Shown in pieces: positions 9,147-18,305 of a DNA stretch of 64,000 nucleotides (position 1 is the first letter of the stretch; the number at the start of each line of letters is the position of its first letter). The DNA is from Castellaniella sp049650445. Its GTDB lineage: Bacteria; Pseudomonadota; Gammaproteobacteria; Burkholderiales; Burkholderiaceae_B. The notes beneath the pieces were generated by a model that did no database searches, was not told where the DNA came from, and saw only the letters and a program-made list of their open reading frames with translations. The DNA lies in NCBI RefSeq assembly GCF_049650445.1, contig NZ_JBASAD010000035.1, forward strand, positions 62,001-126,000, given 5' to 3'. The translations under genes were made by a program, and so were the position numbers.

Positions 9147-9310
9147 GACAGGCGCACCGTCGCTGGCCGATGGGGGCGAATTCCATGGCTACCCGGACCC
9201 GCTTGATTTAATATATGAAGCTTCACCTGCGCCGACCACCTGCGGATCCGGGCTGGCCGGCGTTTTCCAATCGACCGGCCCACAAGGCAGGCTCCCATTC
9301 GGAATCAATC

Positions 9311-10516
9311 ATGGATACGTCTGTTTCCCGCACGCTTTTTTCCCAACGCGCCAATCAGCTGACCAGTTCGGCCATCCGCGAAATCCTCAAGATCACCGAA
9401 CGGCCCGAGGTCACCTCGTTTGCCGGCGGTCTGCCTTCGCCCGAAGGCTTCCCGATTCCCGAGTTGCGGGCCGCCTTCGACCGGGTGCTGGCCACCCAGG
9501 GCGCCACGGCGCTGCAGTATGGCCGCACCGAAGGCTACACGCCGCTGCGCGAGTGGGTGGCCCAGGATCTGTCGCGTCCGGGGCTGACCATCGATCCCGA
9601 AGAAGTCCTGATCGTATCGGGTTCGCAGCAGGCGCTGGACATGCTGGGCAAGCTGTTCATCGACGAAGGCTCGCCCGTGCTGGTGGAAGCCCCCAGCTAC
9701 CTGGGCGCCTTGCAGTCGTTTTCCCAATTCCAGCCGGAATACCGGGCGGTGCCCACCGACGCGCTCGGTCTGGTGCCCGAAGCCCTGAACGATGACCTCG
9801 TCCGCGACGCGCGCTTCATCTATGTGCTGCCCAATTTCCAGAATCCCACCGGCCTGACGCTGGACCAGGCGCGCCGCCAGGCCCTGGTCGAACGTTGCGC
9901 GCATCTGGGTCTGCCCATCATCGAGGACGACCCTTACGGCGAACTGCGCTACGCGGGCGAACCGCAGCCCGGCCTGCTCGAACTGGGCCGTCCTGTGGGC
10001 GCCACGGTGATCCGCCTGGGGACGTTCTCCAAGGTCCTGGCGCCCGGCATGCGTCTGGGCTACGTCGTGGCGCCGCGCCACATCATCTCCAAACTGGTGC
10101 AGATCAAGCAGGCTACCGACCTGCACACTGCGTCGGTGACGCAGATGGCGGTGTACGAGGCCGTGCGCAGCGGTTTCCTGCGTGAGCACCTGCCGAAAGT
10201 GCGCGAGCTCTACCGCCGCCAGTGCGGCTACATGCTCGACGCCCTGCAGGAATACTTTCCGTCTGACGCCCACTGGACGCGCCCGGAAGGCGGCATGTTC
10301 ATCTGGGTCACGCTGCGTGAATCCATCGACACCACGCAATTGCTGCAGGCGGCGATCCAGCGCAACGTGGCCTTCGTGCCGGGTGCGCCGTTTTACGCCG
10401 TCCATGCGCCGGTCAATACCCTGCGCCTGAGCTTCGTGACCGTACCCGAGGACCGCATCCGCGCCGGCGTGCGCACGCTGGGCGAACTCATCGGTCCGGC
10501 GCCCGCGCGCGGATGA
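9311..10516 (+). CDS. PLP-dependent aminotransferase (class I/II, 2-aminoadipate/kynurenine type)
   Basis: A 401-residue fold-type I aminotransferase starting MDTSVSRTLFSQRANQL. Family hallmarks are EVTSFAGGLPSPEGFP at the N-terminus, YVLPNFQNPTGLTL, IIEDDPYGELRY with the pyridine-binding Asp, and the PLP lysine in GTFSKVLAPGMRLGY. It lacks a GntR helix-turn-helix, so it is an enzyme and not a MocR regulator. It resembles LysN/KAT-II-like enzymes that act on 2-aminoadipate or aromatic amino acids; the true substrate cannot be read from sequence. Its stop overlaps the ubiA start (ATGA). An upstream in-frame ATG at 9215 is rejected because the added residues are not family-like. Confidence 0.88.
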   Translation: MDTSVSRTLFSQRANQLTSSAIREILKITERPEVTSFAGGLPSPEGFPIPELRAAFDRVLATQGATALQYGRTEGYTPLREWVAQDLSRPGLTIDPEEVLIVSGSQQALDMLGKLFIDEGSPVLVEAPSYLGALQSFSQFQPEYRAVPTDALGLVPEALNDDLVRDARFIYVLPNFQNPTGLTLDQARRQALVERCAHLGLPIIEDDPYGELRYAGEPQPGLLELGRPVGATVIRLGTFSKVLAPGMRLGYVVAPRHIISKLVQIKQATDLHTASVTQMAVYEAVRSGFLREHLPKVRELYRRQCGYMLDALQEYFPSDAHWTRPEGGMFIWVTLRESIDTTQLLQAAIQRNVAFVPGAPFYAVHAPVNTLRLSFVTVPEDRIRAGVRTLGELIGPAPARG

Positions 10517-11466
10517 CGGCGGGCGGCACCCCCACCGGCACGGAGCGCACCGGTCCCGACTTGTCGGACATGCGTTTCGATGACTGGGTGGCCCGCTGGC
10601 TGCCCGCGTCCTGGGGGCCGTATGCACGTCTGTGCCGACTGGATCGACCCGTCGGCACCTGGCTGACGCTGCTGCCGGCGCTGGCCGCGCTGGTGCAGGC
10701 CGCCGACGGTTGGCCGACCCTGTGGCGTCTGGTGGTGTTCTCTCTGGGCGCGCTGTTGATGCGCGGCGTGGGCTGCACATTCAACGACATCTTCGACCGG
10801 GATTTCGATCACCGCGTCGAACGCACGCGTTTCCGGCCCCTGACCAGCGGCCAGCTCACTCTGCGGGCGGCGCTATGGTTCGCCGTGGCGCAGATCCTGG
10901 TCAGCGCCACGCTGCTGCTGGCCATCAATGCCTACAGCCGCTGGCTGGCACTGGCGCTGATGCCGCTGGTGGTGATTTATCCCTTGTGCAAACGCTACAC
11001 CTACTGGCCGCAGGCCGTGCTGGGGGCGGCCTTCAACTGGGGCATGCTGATGGCCTGGTCCGACACGCGCGATGTCGTGCCCTGGGCCGCCGTCGCGATG
11101 TGGCTGGGCGCGGTGCTGTGGCAGATCGGCTACGACGCCATCTACGCCTACATCGATCTGCGTGATGACCGCATGCTGGGTTTGAAATCGGTCGCCATGC
11201 GTTTCGGCGACCGGGGTCGGACCTGGATCGGCGGCATGTACGCCGCCACGGCAGCTTTGTGGCTGGCGGCCGGCCGGGGCATGGACATGGATTGGCCCTA
11301 CTACCTGGTCATGGCGGTCATCATCGGTCATTTCATCTGGCAGATGCGCGTCTTCGATGTGCGCCACCCGGAACGCGGGCTGCGCCTGTTCCGCTCCAAT
11401 ATGCAGGTGGGCGTGCTGCTGATCGTCGCCGCGCTGGCCGGCACGGTGCTGCGGCCCTGGCTGTAG
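10513..11466 (+). CDS. ubiA: 4-hydroxybenzoate polyprenyltransferase
   Basis: A 317-residue integral membrane prenyltransferase that attaches the polyprenyl tail to 4-hydroxybenzoate in ubiquinone synthesis. The two Asp-rich metal-diphosphate motifs are visible: CTFNDIFDRDFDHRVERT and YAYIDLRDDRMLGLKS. The remaining sequence is a series of hydrophobic helices, as expected for UbiA. The N-terminus is about 20 residues longer than usual (Gly/Thr-rich). It starts within the stop codon of the aminotransferase, so translational coupling is likely. Ubiquinone supply fits the respiratory genes elsewhere in the window. Confidence 0.95.
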   Translation: MTAGGTPTGTERTGPDLSDMRFDDWVARWLPASWGPYARLCRLDRPVGTWLTLLPALAALVQAADGWPTLWRLVVFSLGALLMRGVGCTFNDIFDRDFDHRVERTRFRPLTSGQLTLRAALWFAVAQILVSATLLLAINAYSRWLALALMPLVVIYPLCKRYTYWPQAVLGAAFNWGMLMAWSDTRDVVPWAAVAMWLGAVLWQIGYDAIYAYIDLRDDRMLGLKSVAMRFGDRGRTWIGGMYAATAALWLAAGRGMDMDWPYYLVMAVIIGHFIWQMRVFDVRHPERGLRLFRSNMQVGVLLIVAALAGTVLRPWL

Positions 11467-11578
11467 GCCAGGGTGCCGGGACCGCGCGGGCGGGCCGTCT
11501 GGCGCCGGCCCGGTGTTGCGGATAGACTGTTTCCATCAAAATAGCGAGGCCGTCCGACGGCCCCGCAGGAGACACACC

Positions 11579-13192
11579 ATGACCGCAGCAACGCCGGACG
11601 CCACCGCGCTGGAGTTCGATTACGTCATCGTGGGGGCGGGTTCAGCCGGCTGCCTGCTGGCCAACCGCCTGTCGCGCGAACACCGTGTCCTGCTGCTGGA
11701 GGCTGGGGGGGCCGACGATTGGCGCTGGATTCACATCCCGGTCGGTTACCTGTATTGCATCGGCAATCCGCGCACGGACTGGTGCTACCACACCCAGCCC
11801 GATCCGGGTTTGAACTACCGCTCGCTGGGCTACCCGCGCGGGCGGGTGCTGGGCGGTTCGTCCTCGATCAACGGCATGCTCTATCTGCGCGGACAGGCCG
11901 CCGACTATGACGGCTGGGCGGCGCTCGGCAATCCGGGCTGGTCCTGGGCCGACGTGCTGCCGCTGTTCCGCGACGTCGAAGACCACCATGCCGGGGCCAG
12001 CGAATTCCACGGCGCTTCGGGCACCTGGCGGGTCGAACCCCAGCGCTTGCGCTGGGAGGTGCTGGATGCGTTCCGCGACGCGGCCGCTCAGGCGGGGATC
12101 GAACGCACCGACGATTTCAACCGGGGCGACAATGCCGGCTGCAATTATTTCGAGGTCAACCAGCGCCGGGGCGTGCGCTGGAACGCGGCCAAGGCCTTTC
12201 TGCGCCCCGTGACGCACCGGGATACCTTGCGCGTGATGACCGGCGCCCGGGTCGAGCGCATCTGTTTTTCCGGACGGCGTGCGACCGGGGTCGATTGTGT
12301 GGTGGACGGCCGCCGCCTGCGGGCCGTGGCGCGGCGGGAACTGATTCTGGCGGCCGGGGCGATCGGCTCGCCGCAGTTGCTTCAGGTTTCCGGTGTCGGC
12401 TCTGCCGAACGCCTGCGCAAGCTGGGCATCCCGATGGTCCTGGATCTGCCCGGTGTGGGCGAAAATCTCCAGGACCATCTCCAGTTGCGCACGATCTATC
12501 GTCTGCAAGGCGCCCGCACCCTGAACACGCTGGCACATTCCTGGTGGGGCAAGGCTGCGATGGGCCTGCAATATGCCTTGTTCCGCAGCGGGCCACTGTC
12601 CATGGCGCCCTCGCAACTGGGGGCCTTCGCGCGCTCGGATCCGTCGCGGCCGCGTCCCAACCTGGAATACCACGTCCAGCCCCTGTCGCTGGACAAGTTC
12701 GGCGACCCGCTGCACGACTTCCCGGCCCTGACGGCTTCGGTCTGCAACCTGCAGCCCGGCAGCCGGGGCCACGTGCGGATCGTTTCGCCCAACGCCGCCG
12801 ACGCGCCGAACATCCTCTGCAATTATCTCCAGACCCCGGAAGATCGCGCCGTGGCGGCCGACGCGCTGCGCCTGACGCGGCGCATCATGGCCCAGCCTGC
12901 CCTGGCGCGCTATCAGCCCAGCGAATACCTGCCGGGCGAAGCGGTCCAGACACAGGAAGCCCTGGAGGCTGCGGCGGGCAATATCGGCACCACCATCTTC
13001 CATCCGGTCGGTACATGTAAAATGGGCGCCGATCCGTTGGCTGTAGTCGATGCGGAGTTGCGCGTCCGAGGGCTCGAAAGTCTGCGGGTGATCGATGCAT
13101 CCATCATGCCGGTCATCACTTCGGGCAACACCAATTCGCCGACGATCATGATTGCAGAAAAGGGCGCACGCCTGATCCTGGGCGGCGTCTGA
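11579..13192 (+). CDS. GMC family FAD-dependent oxidoreductase
   Basis: A 537-residue choline-dehydrogenase-like enzyme. FAD binding is shown by YVIVGAGSAGCLLANRLS near the N-terminus and the GMC signature GRVLGGSSSINGMLYLRG; the second GMC motif GAIGSPQLLQVSGVG follows. The C-terminal active-site His/Asn region is present (TTIFHPVGTCKMG and TSGNTNSPTIMIAEKGA). Such enzymes oxidise primary alcohols, but the substrate is not deducible here. An AGGAG lies just before the ATG; the hairpin GGCCG/CGGCC precedes it by about 20 bases. It stands alone between ubiA and an antiporter gene. Confidence 0.92.
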   Translation: MTAATPDATALEFDYVIVGAGSAGCLLANRLSREHRVLLLEAGGADDWRWIHIPVGYLYCIGNPRTDWCYHTQPDPGLNYRSLGYPRGRVLGGSSSINGMLYLRGQAADYDGWAALGNPGWSWADVLPLFRDVEDHHAGASEFHGASGTWRVEPQRLRWEVLDAFRDAAAQAGIERTDDFNRGDNAGCNYFEVNQRRGVRWNAAKAFLRPVTHRDTLRVMTGARVERICFSGRRATGVDCVVDGRRLRAVARRELILAAGAIGSPQLLQVSGVGSAERLRKLGIPMVLDLPGVGENLQDHLQLRTIYRLQGARTLNTLAHSWWGKAAMGLQYALFRSGPLSMAPSQLGAFARSDPSRPRPNLEYHVQPLSLDKFGDPLHDFPALTASVCNLQPGSRGHVRIVSPNAADAPNILCNYLQTPEDRAVAADALRLTRRIMAQPALARYQPSEYLPGEAVQTQEALEAAAGNIGTTIFHPVGTCKMGADPLAVVDAELRVRGLESLRVIDASIMPVITSGNTNSPTIMIAEKGARLILGGV

Positions 13193-13224
13193 ATCCCTTT
13201 CAGCCTTTCACACAGGACCCGGAC

Positions 13225-14502
13225 ATGGTCAGTCATACCGAGGTCGTGGCAAGCATTCTGTTTGCCATCGCCATCATTCACACCTTTTCCGTACCCGTCT
13301 TCGCCCGCCTGGCCAACAAGGGCGGATCGCATGCCGGCCTGTGGCACTTGCTGTCCGAAGTCGAGGCCGTATTCGGCGTCTGGGCCTGTGCTCTGTTCGT
13401 GTGGATGGGGCTGACCCTGGGGGTCAAGGGGGCGGTCGAATACCTCGATACGCGCAACTTCACCGAGCCGGCCTTCGTCTTCGTGATCATGGTGGTGGCG
13501 GCCAGCCGGCCCATCATCGAAATGGTCCGGCAGTTGGTCGATCTGGTCTCGCGTCTGTTGCCGGTGGCCCGCGAACTGTCACGCTTCTTCGTCATCATGA
13601 CTCTGGTGCCGCTGGCCGGGTCGCTGATCACGGAACCGGCTGCCATGACGCTGGCTGCTCTGTTGCTGCGCCGGGCCTATTTTGGCCGGCATGGCCAGGA
13701 CGGCTTCAAATACCTGACCGTCGGTGTGCTGTTCGTCAACGTGTCCATCGGCGGGGTGCTGACGGCCTATGCTGCGCCGCCGGTGCTGATGGTGGCCCAG
13801 ACCTTTGGTTGGGACACGGCCTTCATGGCGACCCATTTTGGCTGGCGCGCCGTCACCGCCGTGCTGCTCAACGGCCTGATCCTGACGCTGATCTGCCGGC
13901 CCTTCCTGCTCGACGGCAGCATCGGCATCCAGGAGGACGAGGGCGAGCGCCGGCCGCCGGTGTCCATCGTGGTCATGGCCGTGCACGTGCTGTTCCTGGT
14001 GGGGGTGGTGCTGTCCTCGCATCACATACAGATCTTCATGGGCCTGCTGGTGCTGTTCATCGGCTACGCCCATGCGTACAAAAAGCACCAATCCCCCCTG
14101 CTGCTGCGAGAAGGCCTGATGGTCGGCTTCTTCCTGGCGGGTCTGGTGGTGCTGGGCGGCCTGCAGCAGTGGTGGCTCCAGGACCTGCTGGGCGGCTTGT
14201 CGCCCTATGTGCTGTTCCTGGGGGCGACGGCCCTGACGGCGGTCACCGACAACGCAGCCCTGACCTATCTGGGCTCGCTGGTCGAGGGCACGGGCGACCT
14301 CTGGCGCTACATGCTGGTGGCCGGCGCGGTGACGGGCGGTGGTCTGACCGTGATCGCCAATGCGCCGAACCCGGCCGGTTTCTCCATCCTGAAGGGCTGC
14401 TTCGGCGATGGCTCCATTTCGCCGCTGCGCCTGCTCGGCGCCGCCGCCGTGCCGACGCTGATCGCCGCCGTGATGTTCCTGCTGCCCAATTCCTTCAGTT
14501 GA
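13225..14502 (+). CDS. Putative Na+/H+ antiporter (Na_H_antiport_3 family)
   Basis: A 425-residue polytopic membrane protein with about ten hydrophobic helices, starting MVSHTEVVASILFAIAIIHTFSVPVFARLA. It resembles the putative Na+/H+ antiporter family formerly called DUF1504. Conserved-looking features are LITEPAAMTLAALLLRRAY and ALTAVTDNAALTYLGSLVEG, acidic residues within hydrophobic context that could carry cations. A good AGGA ribosome site precedes the ATG. Ion specificity is not shown by the sequence; the name follows the family. Confidence 0.8.
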   Translation: MVSHTEVVASILFAIAIIHTFSVPVFARLANKGGSHAGLWHLLSEVEAVFGVWACALFVWMGLTLGVKGAVEYLDTRNFTEPAFVFVIMVVAASRPIIEMVRQLVDLVSRLLPVARELSRFFVIMTLVPLAGSLITEPAAMTLAALLLRRAYFGRHGQDGFKYLTVGVLFVNVSIGGVLTAYAAPPVLMVAQTFGWDTAFMATHFGWRAVTAVLLNGLILTLICRPFLLDGSIGIQEDEGERRPPVSIVVMAVHVLFLVGVVLSSHHIQIFMGLLVLFIGYAHAYKKHQSPLLLREGLMVGFFLAGLVVLGGLQQWWLQDLLGGLSPYVLFLGATALTAVTDNAALTYLGSLVEGTGDLWRYMLVAGAVTGGGLTVIANAPNPAGFSILKGCFGDGSISPLRLLGAAAVPTLIAAVMFLLPNSFS

Positions 14503-14559
14503 AGAAGCATTTGTCCTAAAAGGATTAAAATCCAGGCGTTTGATTTATTTGGAATTGCT

Positions 14560-14841
14560 GTGCCTATTTACGCCTATCGTTGCAGCCAGTGCGGCCATGA
14601 GCAGGACGTGCTGCGGAAAATCTCGGATCCGCTGCTCAAGACCTGTCCGGCCTGCGGTCAGGACACCTATGAAAAACAGGTGACGGCAGCCGGTTTTCGC
14701 CTGAAGGGCTCCGGCTGGTACGAAACCGATTTTCGCGGGGGGAGCAAATCCGCCCCGAAGCCCGCCGAAGCGTCGGGCGGCGCTCCGGCGAGCCCGACGC
14801 CCGCTTCCAGCGGCACACCGCCGGCCTCGACGCCGAGCTGA
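14560..14841 (+). CDS. FmdB family zinc-ribbon protein
   Basis: A 93-residue protein with a GTG start. The N-terminal half is a CxxC...CxxC zinc ribbon (YRCSQCGHEQ; KTCPACGQ) of the FmdB/putative regulatory protein family, followed by a low-complexity Ala/Pro/Ser tail. The molecular role of the family is unsettled. It opens a four-gene run fmdB-DUF502-aspS-EEP phosphatase that is common in Burkholderiales; the 12-base gap to the next gene supports an operon. The AT-rich leader with GGATTAAAATCC (14522-14533) is the probable promoter zone. Confidence 0.88.
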   Translation: MPIYAYRCSQCGHEQDVLRKISDPLLKTCPACGQDTYEKQVTAAGFRLKGSGWYETDFRGGSKSAPKPAEASGGAPASPTPASSGTPPASTPS

Positions 14842-14853
14842 CGGCCCGGGGCC

Positions 14854-15504
14854 ATGCGCTTTCTCAAACGCTACTTCATCACCGGCCTGCTGATCTGGCT
14901 GCCGCTGGTGGCCACTGTCTGGGTGCTGGCCGTGCTGGCCCGCACCCTTGGCTCTCTGGTGCCGTCGTTCCTGTCGCCCGAAGCCTTGTTCGGGATCGCG
15001 ATTCCGGGCTTCGAGTTGGTCCTGGTCCTGGTCGTGATCCTGACCACGGGACTGTTCTGCGCCAATTTCATCGGTCGCGCCATCCTGTCGCGCTGGGAAT
15101 CGCTGCTGGGACGCATCCCTTTGGTGCGCTCCATTTATAATTCGGTCAAGCAGGTCAGCGACACCGTGTTCGCGCCCAACGGCCAGGCCTTTCGCGAGGC
15201 CGTACTGGTGCAGTATCCGCGCCAGGGCGCCTGGACCATCGGCTTCCTGACCGGTACCCCCTGCACCGAAATCGCCGCGCTGCTGGACGGCGATTTCGTC
15301 AGCGTCTATGTGCCCACGACGCCCAACCCGACGTCGGGTTTCTTCCTGATGATGCCGCGTACCGATGTCCAGGTGCTCGACATGTCGGTGGAAACAGCAC
15401 TGAAATACATCGTGTCCATGGGTGTGGTGGTGCCGCCCGCCCTGCCGCCCCAGACACAGATGGACTTGCCCGCCGTGGAATCCCCCGACGGGCGGTCCCA
15501 TTGA
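14854..15504 (+). CDS. DUF502 family membrane protein
   Basis: A 216-residue protein starting MRFLKRYFITGLLIWLPLV, with two N-terminal transmembrane helices (about 8-30 and 50-70) and a soluble C-terminal part containing RIPLVRSIYNSVKQV, typical of DUF502. Function unknown. It lies between fmdB and aspS, and its C-terminal codons end 31 bases before the aspS start, so the three are probably co-transcribed. Confidence 0.9.
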   Translation: MRFLKRYFITGLLIWLPLVATVWVLAVLARTLGSLVPSFLSPEALFGIAIPGFELVLVLVVILTTGLFCANFIGRAILSRWESLLGRIPLVRSIYNSVKQVSDTVFAPNGQAFREAVLVQYPRQGAWTIGFLTGTPCTEIAALLDGDFVSVYVPTTPNPTSGFFLMMPRTDVQVLDMSVETALKYIVSMGVVVPPALPPQTQMDLPAVESPDGRSH

Positions 15505-15535
15505 AACTCGAACAATTCCTCTGACGGAGCCATTC

Positions 15536-17326
15536 TTGAACCGCACTTGCTACACCGGCGAGGTATCCAAAGCCCACCTCGATCAGACCGTGACCCTGTT
15601 CGGCTGGGTGCATCGCCGCCGCGACCATGGCGGCGTGATCTTCATCGATCTGCGCGACCGCGCGGGTCTGGCCCAGGTGGTGGTGGACCCGGACAACAAG
15701 GCCGCGTTCGAGACCGCCGAGCGGATCCGCAACGAATACTGCCTGCGGATCACCGGTCTGGTTCGCCTGCGCCCCGCCGGGACCACCAATGCCGACCTGC
15801 TCTCGGGCGAGATCGAGATCCTCTGCCGTGAAATCGAGATCCTCAACGCCTCGGTCACGCCGCCGTTCCAACTGGATGACGATAATCTGTCCGAGACCAC
15901 GCGCCTGACGCACCGGGTGCTGGATCTGCGTCGTCCGCAGATGCAGCGCAACCTCATGCTGCGCTATCGCGTGTCCATGGTGGCGCGCAATTATCTGGAT
16001 GCCCTGGGTTTCGTCGACATCGAAACCCCGATGCTGACCCGCAGCACGCCGGAAGGCGCGCGCGACTACCTGGTGCCCTCGCGTGTGAACCCGGGCGAAT
16101 TCTTCGCGCTGCCCCAGTCGCCGCAACTGTTCAAGCAGTTGCTGATGGTGTCCGGCTTCGATCGCTACTACCAGATCACCAAGTGTTTCCGCGACGAGGA
16201 CCTGCGCGCCGACCGCCAGCCGGAATTCACCCAGATCGATTGCGAAACCTCCTTCCTGGACGAAGTCCAGATCCGCGAGATCTTCGAAGGCATGGTGCGT
16301 GAAATCTACCGCCAGGTGCTGGATGTCGCGCTGCCGGAATTCCCCACCATGAGCTGGGAAGAAGCCATGCGCCGCTTCGGTTCGGACAAGCCCGACCTGC
16401 GCGTGAAGCTGGAATTCACCGACGTGGCCGACCTGATGCGCGACGTGGGCTTCAAGGTCTTCGCCGCCCCGGCCAATGACCCGGCCTGCCGTGTGGTGGC
16501 CCTGCGCGTGCCCGGCGGCGGCAGCATGCCGCGCAGCGAGATCGACGCCTACACCCAGTTCGTCGGCATCTACGGCGCGCGCGGCCTGGCCTACATCAAG
16601 GTCAACGACGCAGCCTCCATCCCCGAGGGCCTGCAGTCGCCCATCGTCAAGAACATCCACACGGACGCCCTGCGCGCCCTGATCGAGCGCACCGGCGCGC
16701 AGAACGGCGATCTGATCTTCTTCGGCGCCGACCGCGCCAAGGTCGTCGCCGATGCCATCGGCGCCCTGCGCGTGAAGATCGGCCAGAGCGAATTCGGCCG
16801 CGCCAACGGGCTGTTCGAGCCGGGCTGGAAGCCGCTGTGGGTGGTGGACTTCCCCATGTTCGAATACGACGAAGAAGAAGACCGCTACACGGCCGCGCAC
16901 CACCCCTTCACCTGCCCGAAGCCGGGCCACGAGGACCTGCTGGAAACCGAGCCGGGCAAGGCCATTGCGCGCGCCTACGACATGGTCATGAATGGCTGGG
17001 AAGTCGGCGGCGGGTCCGAGCGTATCCATCGCGCCGACGTCCAGACCAAGGTCTTCAAGGCCTTGAAGATCGACGAGGAAGAAGCCCGCCTGAAATTCGG
17101 CTTCCTGCTCGACGCCCTGCAATACGGCGCACCGCCGCACGGCGGCCTGGCCTTCGGCCTGGACCGCCTGGTGACGCTGATGGCGGGCGCGGAGTCCATC
17201 CGCGACGTGATCGCTTTCCCCAAGACGCAGCGTGCCCAGTGCCTGCTGACGCAGGCGCCCTCGGCCGTGGACGAGAAGCAACTGCGCGAACTGCACATCC
17301 GCCTGCGTCAGACGGAAGCCAAGTAG
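15536..17326 (+). CDS. aspS: Aspartyl-tRNA synthetase
   Basis: A 596-residue class II synthetase that charges tRNA-Asp (non-discriminating in many betaproteobacteria, where it also serves Asn). The N-terminal OB-fold reads TLFGWVHRRRDHGGVIFIDLRDR; class II motif 2 is FRDEDLRADRQPEFTQ and motif 3 AFGLDRL. The bacterial GAD insertion is present. I take the TTG at 15536 as start because CGGAG lies seven bases before it and the resulting MNRTCYTGEV matches relatives; the upstream frame overlaps DUF502 and is not conserved-like. Co-transcribed with fmdB, DUF502 and the downstream EEP gene. Confidence 0.95.
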   Translation: MNRTCYTGEVSKAHLDQTVTLFGWVHRRRDHGGVIFIDLRDRAGLAQVVVDPDNKAAFETAERIRNEYCLRITGLVRLRPAGTTNADLLSGEIEILCREIEILNASVTPPFQLDDDNLSETTRLTHRVLDLRRPQMQRNLMLRYRVSMVARNYLDALGFVDIETPMLTRSTPEGARDYLVPSRVNPGEFFALPQSPQLFKQLLMVSGFDRYYQITKCFRDEDLRADRQPEFTQIDCETSFLDEVQIREIFEGMVREIYRQVLDVALPEFPTMSWEEAMRRFGSDKPDLRVKLEFTDVADLMRDVGFKVFAAPANDPACRVVALRVPGGGSMPRSEIDAYTQFVGIYGARGLAYIKVNDAASIPEGLQSPIVKNIHTDALRALIERTGAQNGDLIFFGADRAKVVADAIGALRVKIGQSEFGRANGLFEPGWKPLWVVDFPMFEYDEEEDRYTAAHHPFTCPKPGHEDLLETEPGKAIARAYDMVMNGWEVGGGSERIHRADVQTKVFKALKIDEEEARLKFGFLLDALQYGAPPHGGLAFGLDRLVTLMAGAESIRDVIAFPKTQRAQCLLTQAPSAVDEKQLRELHIRLRQTEAK

Positions 17327-17341
17327 GGCGGGGGGCCGGCC

Positions 17342-18193
17342 ATGCCCGTCCTGCGGATCGTCAGTTACAACATCCACAAGGGCCGTTCAGCCACGGGTGG
17401 GCGGGAGTCGCTGGCCGACCTCCGGCTGGGTCTGTACGGCCTGCGGCCCGATCTGCTGTTTCTGCAGGAAGTCCAGGGCCGCAACCAGGTGCGTGGCAGT
17501 CTGGACGCGCAGCACGAATCCCTGGCGGCGGCATTGCGCATGGAGGCCGCCTACGGCTGCAATGCCGTGCACCACGCCACTGACCACGGCAACGCGCTGT
17601 TGTCGCGCTATCCCATCCTGTATTACGAGAACCAGGACGTCTCCGATCATCGCCTGGAGCAGCGCGGCCTGCTGCACGGTGTGGTCCGGGTCGGCGACGT
17701 GCCGGTGCACTGTCTGGTGGTGCACCTGGGCCTGCTGGCGGGCGGGCGGTCGCGTCAGGTACAGGCGCTGGCCGACCGCATTCAGCGCCTGGTGCCCGCG
17801 CACGAGCCGCTGCTGATCGCGGGCGATTTCAACGACTGGACCAACCGCCTGGCACCGCTGTTCGTCGAACAACTGGGCCTGGTCGAGGTCTTCGCGGCGG
17901 CTCCGCAGGGGATGGACGAGGTCTACCGGCTGCGTCGCACGGTGTCTCGTCTGCGTGAACGTCTGGCCTGGCTGCCGGGTCAGGCGCTGCCGCCGATGCC
18001 GGAATTATCCATCAACGGGCATGCGCGTCTGACGCCGCCGCCGCGCACCTTCCCGTCCGTGTTTCCCTGGTTGCGGCTGGACCGCATCTACCAGCGCGGC
18101 TTTGCCGTGCGCCGTGCGCGGGTCCTGCACGGTTTGCCCTGGAAAAAGCTGTCGGATCACGCGCCGTTGGTCGCGGAACTGGAGCTTCCCTGA
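17342..18193 (+). CDS. Endonuclease/exonuclease/phosphatase family protein
   Basis: A 283-residue EEP-fold hydrolase. Motifs are IVSYNIHKG at the N-terminus, LLFLQEV with the metal-binding Glu, CLVVHLGLL, IAGDFNDW, and the C-terminal SDHAPLVAELEL containing the catalytic His. The substrate may be a phospholipid, nucleic acid or phosphoester; the family covers all three. Its position 15 bases after aspS indicates it is the last gene of that operon. Confidence 0.88.
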   Translation: MPVLRIVSYNIHKGRSATGGRESLADLRLGLYGLRPDLLFLQEVQGRNQVRGSLDAQHESLAAALRMEAAYGCNAVHHATDHGNALLSRYPILYYENQDVSDHRLEQRGLLHGVVRVGDVPVHCLVVHLGLLAGGRSRQVQALADRIQRLVPAHEPLLIAGDFNDWTNRLAPLFVEQLGLVEVFAAAPQGMDEVYRLRRTVSRLRERLAWLPGQALPPMPELSINGHARLTPPPRTFPSVFPWLRLDRIYQRGFAVRRARVLHGLPWKKLSDHAPLVAELELP

Positions 18194-18237
18194 TTCCAGG
18201 GAACTTTTCCGCCGCAGGGCAGCCTAACTTTCGTTAC

Positions 18238-18261
18238 CTTGAAATTAGCACTCTGCCCCAT
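18238..18261 (+). promoter_or_regulatory. Sigma-32-type promoter of rpoH
   Basis: CTTGAAA (18238-18244), an 11-base spacer and CCCCAT (18256-18261) match the heat-shock consensus CTTGAAA-N11-16-CCCCAT. The CIRCE operator overlaps it almost completely. If used, transcription would start around 18270, 35 bases before the rpoH ATG. Confidence 0.7.
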
Positions 18262-18271
18262 GGAGTGCTAA
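18245..18271. promoter_or_regulatory. CIRCE operator (HrcA site) upstream of rpoH
   Basis: A perfect CIRCE element, TTAGCACTC-N9-GAGTGCTAA, ending 34 bases before the rpoH ATG. CIRCE is the operator of the heat-shock repressor HrcA, normally found at groESL and dnaK. Here it covers the spacer and -10 of the sigma-32-like promoter, so HrcA binding should block RNA polymerase. Confidence 0.95.
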
Positions 18272-18305
18272 CATCGTTGCATTCAGCACGAGGAACCTTG
18301 TCACC

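Noticed and set aside
15299..17377. A 692-codon minus-strand frame
   Set aside because: Antisense shadow of aspS.
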